64,000 bases of DNA from Actinocatenispora rupis (GTDB lineage: Bacteria; Actinomycetota; Actinomycetes; Mycobacteriales; Micromonosporaceae): NCBI RefSeq assembly GCF_016861975.1, contig NZ_BOMB01000010.1, forward strand, positions 186,001 to 250,000, given 5' to 3'. Every line of letters begins with the position of its first letter. Positions within the stretch are counted from its first letter, which is position 1. Shown here piece after piece: positions 26,823 through 35,502 of the stretch. Below the pieces are notes generated by a model. The model was not told the origin of the DNA. It did not search any database and worked only from the letters and a program-made list of their open reading frames with translations. Made by a program: the position numbers and the translations under genes.

Positions 26823-29024
26823 ATGCCGAACGGTACGCCGCAGCAACTGCTCGAAACCGGCCGCGAGCTGGCCCGGTCCGGAAACGTCGACGGTGCCTGC
26901 CAGGTACTCGCCGAGGCGGTGGCCGGCGGCGATCCCGTCGTGGCGCCGGAGGCGGCCGGGCTGCTCGGCACGCTGCTCGCCGACCGCGGCGACACGGCCG
27001 GCGCCCGCTCGGCGTACGAGTACGCGGTGGCCTCGCGGCATCCGGTGCACGCACCGGTCGCGGCGCTGGGGCTCGGCGCGCTGCTGGCCGGGCTGGACGA
27101 CACCGCCGGCGCGGTACGGGCGTTCGGGTTCGCGGCGTCGGCCGGCGACGCCGAGACCGCCGCGCTGGCCCGGCGGACTCTCGCGCTGTACGGTCCGCCG
27201 ACCGACCCCGAGCCGGCGTACGAGGAGGCGTGCCGGCTGCTGGCGGACGGTGACCCGGCCGCGGCGCTGTCGCTGTTCCAGCAGGTGGTGGACGGTGGGG
27301 ACGCCGAGTTCGCGCCGCTCGCCGCGTGCCGCATCGGCGGGCTGCTGGCCGAGCGCGGCGCGTCCGACGAGGCCGCCACCGCCCTCTGGTACGCGGTGCG
27401 GTCCGGGCACCGCGAGCACGCGCCGCTCGCCGCGTACGTGCTCGGGCAGATCCTGGTGGAGCAGGGCGATCTCGCGCGTGCGCGGGACGTGCTCGCGCTG
27501 GCCGCGGAGGTACCGGACGCGCGGATGGCCGGCTCGTCCATGGCGACGCTCGCCGAGGTGCACGCCGGGGCGGGGGAGGACGCCGCGGCGCTGCACTGGT
27601 TCGCGCGGCTGGTCGCGGCCGGCGACGCGGACCTGGCGCCGCACGCGTCGTACCGGATCGGGGTGTTGCTGGCGGACCACGACGTGGACGGCGCGCAGGC
27701 CGCGTTCCGGTACGCGGCGGACGCGCGGCATCCGCAGGTGTCCGGGCCCGCCGCCGGCAACCTCGACATCGTCGCCGACCGTTCCGGCGTCCCGGTGCGT
27801 GCCGAGCCCGCCGCGCCCGCGGAGGTGTGCGCCCGCGCCGCCCTCGTCCAGGGCCTCCTCCGGTACACAGCCGGCGACCCCGACGGCGCCCGTACGGCGT
27901 TCGGCGAGGCGGCGTCGTGCCCGGTGCCGCCCGTCGCGGCCGAGGCGTACGCGCGGCTCGGGGCGGTGGAGAAGGCGCTCGGGCGGCCGGACGACGCGCT
28001 CGCCCCGCTGGAGCGCGCGTACGCCAGCGGCCATCCGCCGGCGGTGGCGATGGCCGCGCTCGACCTCGCCGACCTGCTCGTACACCGGGGTCAGGCGGAG
28101 CGTGCCGTCGCGATGCTGCGGAGCGCCGCCGCGGGGGCGGGGCCGGTCGCGGCGATGGCCGGCGTCAACCTCGGCGTCCTGCTCGCCCGGGACCTGGGCG
28201 ACCCGGCCGCCGGCCTCGCCGAACTGCGGCGGGTCGCGGCGGGCGGCGAGCCGGGCGCCGCCGCGGCAGCCCTGTTCACCCTCGGCACCCTCGTCGAGGA
28301 CGCGGGCGACGCCGACACCGCGCGCCGGGCGTACGAGGAGGCGGTCGCGTTGCGGCAGCCCGAGTTCAGCGGGCGGGCCGCGATCAACCTCGGCGTACTG
28401 CTGAGCCGGCGGCAGGACTTCGAGGGCGCGCAGCGCGCCTGGCGTACGGCGGCGGAGGTCGGCACCGACGACGACCGCGCGAAGGCCCGCAGGATGCTGG
28501 ACGAGGTGGCCCGGCAGGGTGGCGCGGCGGCGGTCACCGCGCGGGCCCGGCAGGTCGCCGCCGACCCCGACCTGGCCGCCGCGGCCGAACTCGCCGCCGC
28601 GGAGCACTTCCGCCAGCGCGAGGACGTACCGGCGGCGTTGCGCGCGTACGAGAAGGCGCTGGAGACGGGGCACCCGCGGTACGCGGCGGAGGGTGCGGCC
28701 CGGCTCGCCCTCAGCTTCTGGCTGCACTCCGGTACGGAGGGCGCGGCGGCGGCGATCGACCGGCTCGGCGCCACCGGCCACCCCGAACTCATGCCCCGCG
28801 CCTGGTTCCTGCTCGGCGCCGCGCTGGTCGTCGACGAGCCCGACGCCGGCCGGTACGCCTTCGCCGCGGCCGGCGCCGGGCACGCCGCGTCCCGGTGCGC
28901 GGTCGCGCTGGTCGACGGGGACACCGCGGCCGCCGGCCGGGCGTACGCGGAGGTGCGGGAGACGGCGCCGGACCTCGCCGACCGGCTCGACGACCTCGTC
29001 GCGGAACTCGCGCCACCCGCCTGA
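26823..29024 (+). CDS. Large TPR-repeat protein
   Basis: A 733-residue protein made of some 18-20 tetratricopeptide-like repeats of 35-38 residues, for example AYARLGAVEKALGRPDDALA and AAINLGVLLSRRQDFEGAQR. The gene is divergent from another long TPR gene of similar composition, and the two share the unusual 'GDxDxA...A...A' repeat wording, suggesting ancient duplication. No enzymatic domain or signal peptide is present. The first-in-frame ATG before the repeats is 26823; an extended start at 26691 would overlap the divergent gene. The ribosome binding site is weak (GGAAAA). Its stop is 8 bp from the convergent DedA-like gene. Confidence 0.82.
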   Translation: MPNGTPQQLLETGRELARSGNVDGACQVLAEAVAGGDPVVAPEAAGLLGTLLADRGDTAGARSAYEYAVASRHPVHAPVAALGLGALLAGLDDTAGAVRAFGFAASAGDAETAALARRTLALYGPPTDPEPAYEEACRLLADGDPAAALSLFQQVVDGGDAEFAPLAACRIGGLLAERGASDEAATALWYAVRSGHREHAPLAAYVLGQILVEQGDLARARDVLALAAEVPDARMAGSSMATLAEVHAGAGEDAAALHWFARLVAAGDADLAPHASYRIGVLLADHDVDGAQAAFRYAADARHPQVSGPAAGNLDIVADRSGVPVRAEPAAPAEVCARAALVQGLLRYTAGDPDGARTAFGEAASCPVPPVAAEAYARLGAVEKALGRPDDALAPLERAYASGHPPAVAMAALDLADLLVHRGQAERAVAMLRSAAAGAGPVAAMAGVNLGVLLARDLGDPAAGLAELRRVAAGGEPGAAAAALFTLGTLVEDAGDADTARRAYEEAVALRQPEFSGRAAINLGVLLSRRQDFEGAQRAWRTAAEVGTDDDRAKARRMLDEVARQGGAAAVTARARQVAADPDLAAAAELAAAEHFRQREDVPAALRAYEKALETGHPRYAAEGAARLALSFWLHSGTEGAAAAIDRLGATGHPELMPRAWFLLGAALVVDEPDAGRYAFAAAGAGHAASRCAVALVDGDTAAAGRAYAEVRETAPDLADRLDDLVAELAPPA

Positions 29025-29031
29025 CGGCGGA

Positions 29032-29679
29032 TCAGGCGGCGAGCGGCCGGTGCCGGCGGGCGACGAGCGCGGCACCGGCGCCGAGCAGTACGGAGACGGC
29101 GGCGGGGACGAGGAAGGCGGGCGAGCGTACGTCGGTGGCGGCGGAGCCGGTCCACGCGTACACGAGGGTGGAGGGCAGGATGCCCAGCGCGGTGCCGGCC
29201 AGGAACCCGACCGGCCGTACCGCGAGGGTGCCGAACGCGTAGTTGAGCCCACCGAACGGCAGCACCGGCACGAGCCGTACCCAGGCGACGGCGAGGACGC
29301 CGCGGCGGGCGAGCCACCGGTCGAGGGCGTCGAGCCGGCCGCGGCGCAGCCCGGCGACGAGCGGGCGCCCCAGCACCCGGCCGAGCCCGAACGCGAGCAG
29401 CGCGCCGGCGAGCGCCCCCGCGTACGCGATGCCGCCGCCGAGCCAGGGACCGAACAGCAGACCCGTACCGACGGCGACGGCGCTGCGCGGCACGAGCAGC
29501 AGGGTGGCGGCGGCGACCGCGGGCACCGCGACCGCGAGGCTCCACCCCGGATGCGCGTCCGCGACCCGGCGTACGAGCCCCGGCGACGGTACGCCGACGG
29601 TCAGCGCGACGACCGCTCCCGCCGCGAGGACGCAGAGCAGGATCGCCAGGCGTGGCAGGGACTTCCGGAGCGGGGGCAC
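29032..29679 (-). CDS. TVP38/TMEM64 (DedA-superfamily) membrane protein
   Basis: A 215-residue protein with five or six membrane segments. VPRSAVAVGTGLLFGPWLGGG is the VTT/DedA re-entrant motif with its conserved Gly-rich turn, and RLVPVLPFGGLNYAFGT the second re-entrant hairpin with the essential Arg and Pro. The family is linked to lipid scrambling or undecaprenyl-phosphate recycling. The GTG at 29679 is preceded by AGGGTACGGGG. It stands alone between a TPR gene and a divergent phosphotransferase. Confidence 0.88.
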   Translation of the reverse strand: MPPLRKSLPRLAILLCVLAAGAVVALTVGVPSPGLVRRVADAHPGWSLAVAVPAVAAATLLLVPRSAVAVGTGLLFGPWLGGGIAYAGALAGALLAFGLGRVLGRPLVAGLRRGRLDALDRWLARRGVLAVAWVRLVPVLPFGGLNYAFGTLAVRPVGFLAGTALGILPSTLVYAWTGSAATDVRSPAFLVPAAVSVLLGAGAALVARRHRPLAA

Positions 29680-29772
29680 CCCCGTACCCTGCCACGGCGC
29701 GGTACCGTCGCGGCGGCCGAGGTGCGCGCAACCCGCTCGCCGCGGGCGTCCGGGCCGCCTAGCGTGGGCCGG

Positions 29773-30672
29773 ATGGACGATCCGGCGGCCGGCCACCCGG
29801 TGCAGATCCCACAGTCCTATGTGGACATGCCGCGCTGGTGGACGGGCGGCACCGAGTGGCTGCGCGGCCTGCCCGACGCCATCCGGTACCGGTGCGACGC
29901 GTGGGACCTGCGCGTCGCCGGCACCGTACGGCACGGCTCGAACGCCGTCGTGGTGCCCGTGGACCGCGGCGCCGGGGAGTACGTGCTGCGGTTGACGCCG
30001 CCCGGCCCGGAGACCGCCGAGCTGGTCCGCGCGCTGCGGTTCTGGGCCGGGCGCGGCACCGTCCACCTCGTCGACGCGGACGTGCCCGCCGGTGCCGTCC
30101 TGCTCGAACGCCTCGCCCTCGACCGCACCCTCGCCGACGTCGACGTCCACGAGGCCGTCACCGTACTCGGCGGCATGATGCGGCGGCTGGCCGTACCGGC
30201 GCCCGCGGACGTGCCGTCCACCGCTGACCTGGTGCGCCGCCGGGCGGGCGAGCTGGACGCGCAGTGGCGCGGGCTCGGCGCCCCGTTCGACCGGCGCATC
30301 CTCGACGCGGCACTCGACGCCGCACCTGGCCTGTGGCGTACCGAGGGGGATCTGGCGGTGGACGGCGACCTGCACAGCGCGCAGGTACTGCCCGGGCACC
30401 GGGAACGCTGGCTCACCGTCGATCCCGTACTGCTGCGCGGCGACATCGGGTACGACCTGGGTCGCGTGCTGTGGACGCGGCTCGACGACATGCCGGACGA
30501 CGCGACGATCCGCCGGTGCCTGGCCGCCGCGGTCGACGCCGCCGGGCTGGACCGCGACCGCGCCCGCGCCGGCGTCCTGTTCCGTACCGTCGACTACTGG
30601 TTGTGGGGGCTGGGCGTCGGGCTGACCGAGGATCCGGTGCGCTGCGCGCGACTCGTCGCCGCCCTCGGCTGA
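29773..30672 (+). CDS. APH(6)/hydroxyurea-phosphotransferase family kinase
   Basis: A 299-residue protein of the APH_6_hur type. HGSNAVVVPVDRGAGEYVLRL is the ATP-binding sheet with its Lys position replaced by Arg (VLRL). GAVLLERL is the hinge, GDLAVDGDLHSAQVLPG the catalytic loop (Asp-Leu-His) and LTVDPVLLRGDIGYDLGRVL the metal site. The last two match StrB-like streptomycin 6-phosphotransferases. GDLHSAQVL rather than GDLHxxNIL is a small deviation. With the APH(3'')-like gene 7 kb away, it may give double protection against streptomycin-like compounds, or phosphorylate another hydroxyl substrate. Confidence 0.78.
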   Translation: MDDPAAGHPVQIPQSYVDMPRWWTGGTEWLRGLPDAIRYRCDAWDLRVAGTVRHGSNAVVVPVDRGAGEYVLRLTPPGPETAELVRALRFWAGRGTVHLVDADVPAGAVLLERLALDRTLADVDVHEAVTVLGGMMRRLAVPAPADVPSTADLVRRRAGELDAQWRGLGAPFDRRILDAALDAAPGLWRTEGDLAVDGDLHSAQVLPGHRERWLTVDPVLLRGDIGYDLGRVLWTRLDDMPDDATIRRCLAAAVDAAGLDRDRARAGVLFRTVDYWLWGLGVGLTEDPVRCARLVAALG

Positions 30673-30674
30673 CG

Positions 30675-31100
30675 TCAGCCGTCGGTGACGAGCGTGTGCA
30701 GCAGCCGGCGCAGGGTCCGCTGCTGCGCCGCGGTGAGCGGGTCGAGCGGGGACTGCTCGGCGAGCCGGTCGAGTACCCGGGTGCGCCGGCGCCGGCCCGC
30801 CGGGGTGAGCACGATCTGCTTGGCCCGCCGGTCGTCGGGGTGCGGTCGGCGCTCGACGAGGCCCTGTCGTTCCAGGCGATCGAGGACGAACGTGACGTTC
30901 GACGGCTCGCAGGACATCCGGTTCGCCAGCTCGCGCGCGGTGATCGGCTCGGACAGCTCGCGGACCGCGATCACCTGCGACGGCGTCATCTCCAGCTCCT
31001 CGGCGACCCGGCGGACGTGCCCGTCGAGCCGCTGGGTGAACCGGTGGATCAGGGTGCACACGTCCCGGTCGAGCTGACCGTCCGGCTCCGGATCTGCCAC
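30675..31100 (-). CDS. MarR-family transcriptional regulator
   Basis: A 141-residue winged-helix regulator. The recognition region reads MTPSQVIAVRELSEPITARE and MSCEPSNVTFVLDRLERQGL; the wing is VERRPHPDDRRAKQIVLT. It is divergent from an MFS exporter, with a palindrome and half-site between them (31170-31202). This is the classical MarR-exporter arrangement in which the ligand is also the exported compound. Its stop is 3 bp from that of the convergent APH(6)-like gene. Confidence 0.92.
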   Translation of the reverse strand: MADPEPDGQLDRDVCTLIHRFTQRLDGHVRRVAEELEMTPSQVIAVRELSEPITARELANRMSCEPSNVTFVLDRLERQGLVERRPHPDDRRAKQIVLTPAGRRRRTRVLDRLAEQSPLDPLTAAQQRTLRRLLHTLVTDG

Positions 31101-31169
31101 GCCGCCAGTCTATGTCGTACGGCCGGTCACGTCGGCACCCCGGTCCGGTGGCGCCGTTCGCCGCTGTGA

Positions 31170-31202
31170 TAGTTCTAGTTGATATTGTTCTAGTTAGAAC
31201 TA
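31170..31202. promoter_or_regulatory. MarR operator candidate with overlapping promoter
   Basis: GTTCTAGTTAGAAC (31187-31200) has perfect 6-bp arms; a further TAGTTCTAGTT lies at 31170-31180, 17 bp away. The region is very AT-rich for this genome, as expected for a promoter. It lies between the MarR gene (ends at 31100) and the exporter start at 31218. Confidence 0.75.
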
Positions 31203-31217
31203 CATGGAGGTGTCGGG

Positions 31218-32393
31218 GTGCGCCCAGCCGTACTGTCGCTCATGGTCGTGGTCTTCGGCCTGACGACCGGCGAGTTCGTGATCGCCGGGATCCTGCCCGA
31301 CATCGCCGGCGACGTGGGCGTCTCCGTGCCGGCCGCCGGACGCCTCATCACCGCGTACGCGGTGGGCATGATCGTGGGCGGTCCGGTCGTGACGCTGGCG
31401 ACCGCGCGGATCGGCCGGAAACCGTTGGCACTCGGCCTGATCGCCGTGGCCGTTGCCGGCAACGTCGGCTCCGCGCTGGCCCCCGGGTACGTGCCGCTCG
31501 TGGTGTCGCGGTTCGTCGCCGGCTCGGTGGTGGCGACGTTCTTCGCGGTCGCGGTCGCGACGGCGGTGGGGATGGCGCCGGCCGGCCGGCAGGCGTCCAC
31601 GGTGGCGAAGGTGGCGCTGGGCATGAACCTCGGCATCGTCGCCGGCACCCCGTTGGGTACGGTCGTGGGCCAGCATCTCGGCTGGCGCGTCACGTTCGGT
31701 GCGGTCGCCGCGTTCACCGCCGCCGGCCTGCTGCTCGTCGCCCGGTACGTGCCGGCCCGGCCCGCCGCCGCGACCGGCACCGTACGCGGCGAGCTGCGCG
31801 TCTTCGCCCACCGTGGGCTCCAGCTCGCCGTGGCGCTCACCGCGCTCGGCAACCTCGGCGTCGCCGGCGTCTTCACGTACGTCGCGGTGCTGCTCACCGG
31901 CCTCGCCGGCTTCCCGCCGGCGGCCGTACCGGTCCTGCTCGTCGGGTACGGGATCGGCGCTGTGGTGGGAAACTCGGTCGGCGGCTGGCTGGCGGACCGG
32001 TCGCTGATGCCGTCGCTGGTCGGCCTGTTCGCCGCGCTCGCGGTGGTGCTCGCCGCGTTCGGCCTGGCCGGCGGCAACCGCACCGTCGCCGCGGCCCTCA
32101 CGGTACTGCTGGGCGCGCTCGCGTTCGCCGTGGTGCCCGGTACGCAGGCGCGCATCCTGTCCGCGGCGCGCGCGGCGCCGACGCTGGGCGTCGCGGTCAA
32201 CGCCTCCGGGTACCAGCTCGCCGCGGCGTTCGCGGGAGTACTCGGTGGCTGGCTCGTCGCGGGTCCGGGACCGCGGTGGCTGCCGCTCGCCGGCGCGCTG
32301 ACCACACTGGCCGCCGTCGCCCTCGGGTACGCGATGCTGCGGGGCGACCGGCGCGCCGTTTCGACCGACGCCGTACCCGTCGACGCGCCGTGA
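31218..32393 (+). CDS. MFS transporter (DHA1-type, drug exporter-like)
   Basis: A 391-residue, 12-segment major facilitator. GEFVIAGILPDIAGDVGVSV is the helix 1-2 region of Cml/AraJ-type exporters; TARIGRKPLALG is the cytoplasmic loop 2-3 motif A. GMNLGIVAGTPLGTVVGQHLGWR in helix 5 is the drug:H+ antiporter motif C equivalent. The GTG start has GGAGG 7 bases upstream. It is expected to be repressed by the adjacent MarR protein. The ligand cannot be read from sequence. Confidence 0.9.
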   Translation: MRPAVLSLMVVVFGLTTGEFVIAGILPDIAGDVGVSVPAAGRLITAYAVGMIVGGPVVTLATARIGRKPLALGLIAVAVAGNVGSALAPGYVPLVVSRFVAGSVVATFFAVAVATAVGMAPAGRQASTVAKVALGMNLGIVAGTPLGTVVGQHLGWRVTFGAVAAFTAAGLLLVARYVPARPAAATGTVRGELRVFAHRGLQLAVALTALGNLGVAGVFTYVAVLLTGLAGFPPAAVPVLLVGYGIGAVVGNSVGGWLADRSLMPSLVGLFAALAVVLAAFGLAGGNRTVAAALTVLLGALAFAVVPGTQARILSAARAAPTLGVAVNASGYQLAAAFAGVLGGWLVAGPGPRWLPLAGALTTLAAVALGYAMLRGDRRAVSTDAVPVDAP

Positions 32394-32415
32394 GAAAGCC
32401 GGATATCGTTGCGGC

Positions 32416-32937
32416 ATGCCGGAACTCGTCGCGCCCACCGTCCGACTGCACGCCGCCTGGCTGGACGCGCACCGCGAGTGGGGGCCGGGCCTGCACGAGG
32501 ACGGGTTCGGGCTGGTCGACACCGACGAGGTGGACTCGCCGGCCGGGTTCGCGGCGTGGGTGGCGCGGCTGACCACCCAGGAGGACGTGACCGTACCGGT
32601 GGCGCCCGGCCGCGTGCACTGCACGTACCGGTGGATGGTGGAGGGCGGCCGGGTGCTCGGCGGGATCGCGCTGCGCCGGGAGCCCAGCGACTTCGTGCGG
32701 TGGGCCGGGCACATCGGCTACGGCGTACGGCCGTCGGCGCGTGGTCGCGGGGTGGCGACCTGGGCGCTGGGCCGGATCCTCGACGTGGCAAGGGAACTCG
32801 GCATGGCCCGGGTGCTCGCGGTGTGCGCCGCCGACAACGTCGCCTCCGCCCGCACCCTCGAACGCCAGGGCGGCGTCTTCGAGGAGGTCCGCGACACCGG
32901 GGTCGGCCCCACCCGTCGCTACTGGTTCACCCTCTGA
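32416..32937 (+). CDS. GNAT-family N-acetyltransferase
   Basis: A 173-residue acetyltransferase. HIGYGVRPSARGRGVATWAL is the acetyl-CoA-binding motif A (RxxGxG/A) and CAADNVASARTLERQGG motif B. The length and the RMVEGGRVLGGIALRRE-type strand pair are like predicted acetyltransferases of the YdfB/RimJ-like class. It begins 22 bp after the exporter stop and may be in its operon, so a linked detoxification role is possible. Confidence 0.87.
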   Translation: MPELVAPTVRLHAAWLDAHREWGPGLHEDGFGLVDTDEVDSPAGFAAWVARLTTQEDVTVPVAPGRVHCTYRWMVEGGRVLGGIALRREPSDFVRWAGHIGYGVRPSARGRGVATWALGRILDVARELGMARVLAVCAADNVASARTLERQGGVFEEVRDTGVGPTRRYWFTL

Positions 32938-32977
32938 CCCTCCCCGTACCGACCGGGTTCACGCCGCGGCGGTGGAC

Positions 32978-33310
32978 CGCCGGATCCGGCGCCGAGGGGT
33001 CGAATGCCCGTCCCCACAACGGATCCGCGCCAGATGGCGGCCGCGTAACCGTCGCCCGGCGGTACGGCGCCGGATCGTGAGCGAGGGGCCGAATGCCCGT
33101 CCCCACAACGGATCCGCGCCGGATGGCGGCCGCGTAGCCGTGGCCCGGTGGTGGGGCGCCGGATCCTGCGGCGAGGGGCCGAATGCCCTTCTCCACAATG
33201 GATCCGCGCCGGGTGGCGGCCGCGTCGCGTCGCCCGGTGGTGGGCGCCGCATCGTGCGGCGAGGGGCCGAAGACCCGTCTCCACAACGGATCCGCGCCGC
33301 GTCACGACCT
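32978..33310. repeat. Tandem array of four ~89-bp units
   Basis: Units start at 32978, 33068, 33157 and 33245 (lengths 90, 89, 88 and a partial last one). Each begins CGCCGGATC and contains GCGAGGGGCCGAATGCCCGT, CCACAACGGATCCGCGCC and GGTGGCGGCCGCGT-like blocks. The array fills the 443-bp gap between the convergent GNAT and otsB genes. All frames are accidentally open, but no start or ribosome binding site supports a gene. Unit length drops by one base per copy. Confidence 0.85.
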
Positions 33311-33380
33311 CGTTGCCAGCGTCGCGACGCGCGGCACCAGAGCCGCGAGCGGTGCGGCGGAAGGGAGGTGCGCGGCGCGG

Positions 33381-34205
33381 TCAGAGGGCGGCGGTGAGGG
33401 TACGCAGCAGGTCGGCGACGCCGGCGGGGCCGTCCACGACGAGGTCGGCTCGGTCGGCGACGGCGCGCTGCTCGGGGGAGCCGCTGCACACCGTGATCCC
33501 CGGTACTCCCTCGTCGCGGAGCGCCTCCACGGCGGCGAACGCGCTGAGGTCGCCGAGGTCGTCCCCGGTGTACGCGACGGATCCGGCGCCGCTGTCCCGG
33601 ACGTACGCGGTGAGGACGGCGCCCTTGTCGGTGCCCTCGGGGCGGAGTTCGAGGACGAGTTTGCCGGGTTCGAGGCGGAGGCCGAGCCGGGCCGCGAGGT
33701 CGGTGAGCGGGCCGGTGAGCGCGGCGAGTTCGGCGTCCGGGTCGGCGGCGCGCCGGGTGTGCACCGCGACGGCGCTTTCCTTGTCCTCCAACCAGAGTCC
33801 GGGGTCGGCGCCGGGCCGGGCGAGCAGTGCGGCGACGGCCTCGCGGGCCTCGTCGATGCGCGGGTCGGGCGGCGCGGGCAGGTACCCGCCGGCTGCGGTC
33901 CACCGCTCCCGCCCGTACTGGCCGAAGACGGTGAGGGTGGGCAGCGCGGTGAGCGTGTCGATGCCGTCCCGGGACAGCAGGAACGACACGGGCCGCCCGG
34001 TGATGATCGCGACGGCGCCGACGCGGCGGCCGAGCGCGGCGAGCGCCGGGAGTACGTCGGGGTGGGGTTGGGCGGCGGTGGGGTCGGCGACGATCGGCGA
34101 GAGTACGCCGTCGAAGTCGAACGCGAGCGCGGCGGTCGCCGGCCGGGCGAGCAGGGCGGCCAGTCCGGCGCGGCCCGCGGCAGTCCTGGCCTCGGGAATG
34201 GGCAT
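33381..34205 (-). CDS. otsB: Trehalose-6-phosphate phosphatase
   Basis: A 274-residue HAD-family phosphatase. LAFDFDGVLSPIVADPTAAQ carries the nucleophile DxD, AIITGRPVSFL the Thr/Ser motif II, and YTGDDLGDLSAFAAVEAL the final acidic GDD motif. KESAVAVHTRRA and ELRPEGTDKGAVL match the OtsB cap. It dephosphorylates trehalose 6-phosphate in the OtsA-OtsB route. No otsA is in the window, so its partner is elsewhere. It is divergent from the ROK regulator. Confidence 0.93.
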   Translation of the reverse strand: MPIPEARTAAGRAGLAALLARPATAALAFDFDGVLSPIVADPTAAQPHPDVLPALAALGRRVGAVAIITGRPVSFLLSRDGIDTLTALPTLTVFGQYGRERWTAAGGYLPAPPDPRIDEAREAVAALLARPGADPGLWLEDKESAVAVHTRRAADPDAELAALTGPLTDLAARLGLRLEPGKLVLELRPEGTDKGAVLTAYVRDSGAGSVAYTGDDLGDLSAFAAVEALRDEGVPGITVCSGSPEQRAVADRADLVVDGPAGVADLLRTLTAAL

Positions 34206-34295
34206 ACCGGAAGGCTAGCCGAGCGCGGCGCCGCCGGCCCGGGATGCGGTCGGGCCTTGACGAAACGGACGCCGGTGGTGCAGGCTCACCGTCCA

Positions 34296-34312
34296 TCTGG
34301 GAACTTCCCAGA
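34296..34312. promoter_or_regulatory. ROK operator candidate (TCTGGGAACTTCCCAGA)
   Basis: A perfect 8-bp palindrome around a central C, 14 bp before the ROK start. ROK repressors commonly autoregulate through such sites. The position would block the promoter of the whole five-gene operon. Confidence 0.75.
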
Positions 34313-34326
34313 CGGATCGGAGCGCG

Positions 34327-35502
34327 ATGAGGGACGGCAGCCCCCGCGTACTGCGGGCCATGAACGAGCGCGCCGCGCTATACGCGTTGCTCGACGCCGG
34401 GCCGATGTCCCGGGTCGAGCTGGAACGCGCGATCGGGCTGTCGAAGCCGGCCGCCGCCGACGTGCTCGCCCGGCTCGAACGCGACGGCCTGGTGCGGCGC
34501 GCCGGGCGCAGTACGAGCAGCGGGCCGGGACCGCAGGCGCAGCTGTGGCACCTCGTCGCGACCACCGGGTACGCGGTCGGCGTCGACGTGACCGCGACGG
34601 CGATGGACGCCGCGGTCGCCGACCTCACCGGCACCGTGGTCGGCACGTACCGGACGGACTGGCCCGGCGGCACCGACGACGACCCGACCGCCACCCTTCG
34701 TACGGTGGTGGGGGCGGCGCTGCGGGCCGGCGGGGTGCGCTGGCGCGACGTACGGCACGCGGTGGTCGGGGTGCCCGGTTCGGTCGACCCGGACACCGGC
34801 CGGCTGGAGTACGCGCCGCACCTGCCCGGGTTCACCGGCTTCGACGTACGCGCCCGGGTGCGGTCCCGGCTGCGGGTGCCGGCCACGGTCGAGAACGACG
34901 TGAACCTGGTGGCGGTGGACGAGCTGACCCGGGGCCGCGCCGCCGGTCGCCGCAGCGTACTGCTGCTGTGGATGGACCGCGGTGTGGCGGCCGGGCTGAT
35001 CCTCGACGGGCACCTGGTCCGCGGGTCGCGCGGCGGCGCGGGCGAGATCGACCGGGTGCCGATGCCCGGCGGCCGGCTGGTACGCGAGCTGGTGTCGGCG
35101 TCCGCGGTGCGCGCGCTCGGCGCGGAGTCCGGCGTCCCCGGCGACGACGCCGCCGCCGTGGTACGCGCGGCGTTCGGTGCGGCGGCCGGCGCGTTCCGCG
35201 GCGAACTGGCGGACCGGATCACCGCCGTCCTCGCGATGTCCGTCGCCGCCCTCGACCCGGAACTCGTGGTGCTGGCCGGCGGTATCGGCTACGCGGGCGG
35301 CGACGAGCTGGCGGCCCTGGTGTCGGACCGGCTCGGCACGATCCTCAAGCAGCGCCCCACGGTCGCCTCCGGTACCGGCGGTGCCGAGGCGGTACGGCAC
35401 GGCGCGCTGCAGGCGGCGCTGCGCCAGGCGCGCGAGACCGTACTCGGCCGGGGCGCGCCGGTATCCACAGTGGACAGTCCGGAGCGGGCGGTGACGGAAT
35501 GA
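34327..35502 (+). CDS. ROK-family transcriptional regulator
   Basis: A 391-residue regulator. The N-terminal winged helix has MSRVELERAIGLSKPAAADV and LERDGLVRRAGR. The sugar-kinase-like domain has VGVDVTATAMDAAVADL, VVGVPGSVDPDTG, PATVENDVNLVAVDE and GAGEIDRVP. The usual zinc-cysteine cluster of glucokinase-like ROK members is absent, so this is a sensor, not a kinase. Its stop overlaps the start of the FAD oxidoreductase (ATGA). The last residues (STVDS) are encoded by a copy of the dispersed palindrome. Confidence 0.92.
   Translation: MRDGSPRVLRAMNERAALYALLDAGPMSRVELERAIGLSKPAAADVLARLERDGLVRRAGRSTSSGPGPQAQLWHLVATTGYAVGVDVTATAMDAAVADLTGTVVGTYRTDWPGGTDDDPTATLRTVVGAALRAGGVRWRDVRHAVVGVPGSVDPDTGRLEYAPHLPGFTGFDVRARVRSRLRVPATVENDVNLVAVDELTRGRAAGRRSVLLLWMDRGVAAGLILDGHLVRGSRGGAGEIDRVPMPGGRLVRELVSASAVRALGAESGVPGDDAAAVVRAAFGAAAGAFRGELADRITAVLAMSVAALDPELVVLAGGIGYAGGDELAALVSDRLGTILKQRPTVASGTGGAEAVRHGALQAALRQARETVLGRGAPVSTVDSPERAVTE

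Noticed and set aside
26658-29252. Long open frame antisense to the plus-strand TPR gene
   Set aside because: High-GC coding sequence leaves the opposite strand open; the antisense product has low-complexity Arg/Gly/Ala-rich sequence with no domain and no ribosome binding site.
32978-33310. CRISPR array
   Set aside because: Units are about 89 bp with conservation along their whole length; there are no short identical repeats separated by unique spacers and no cas genes.
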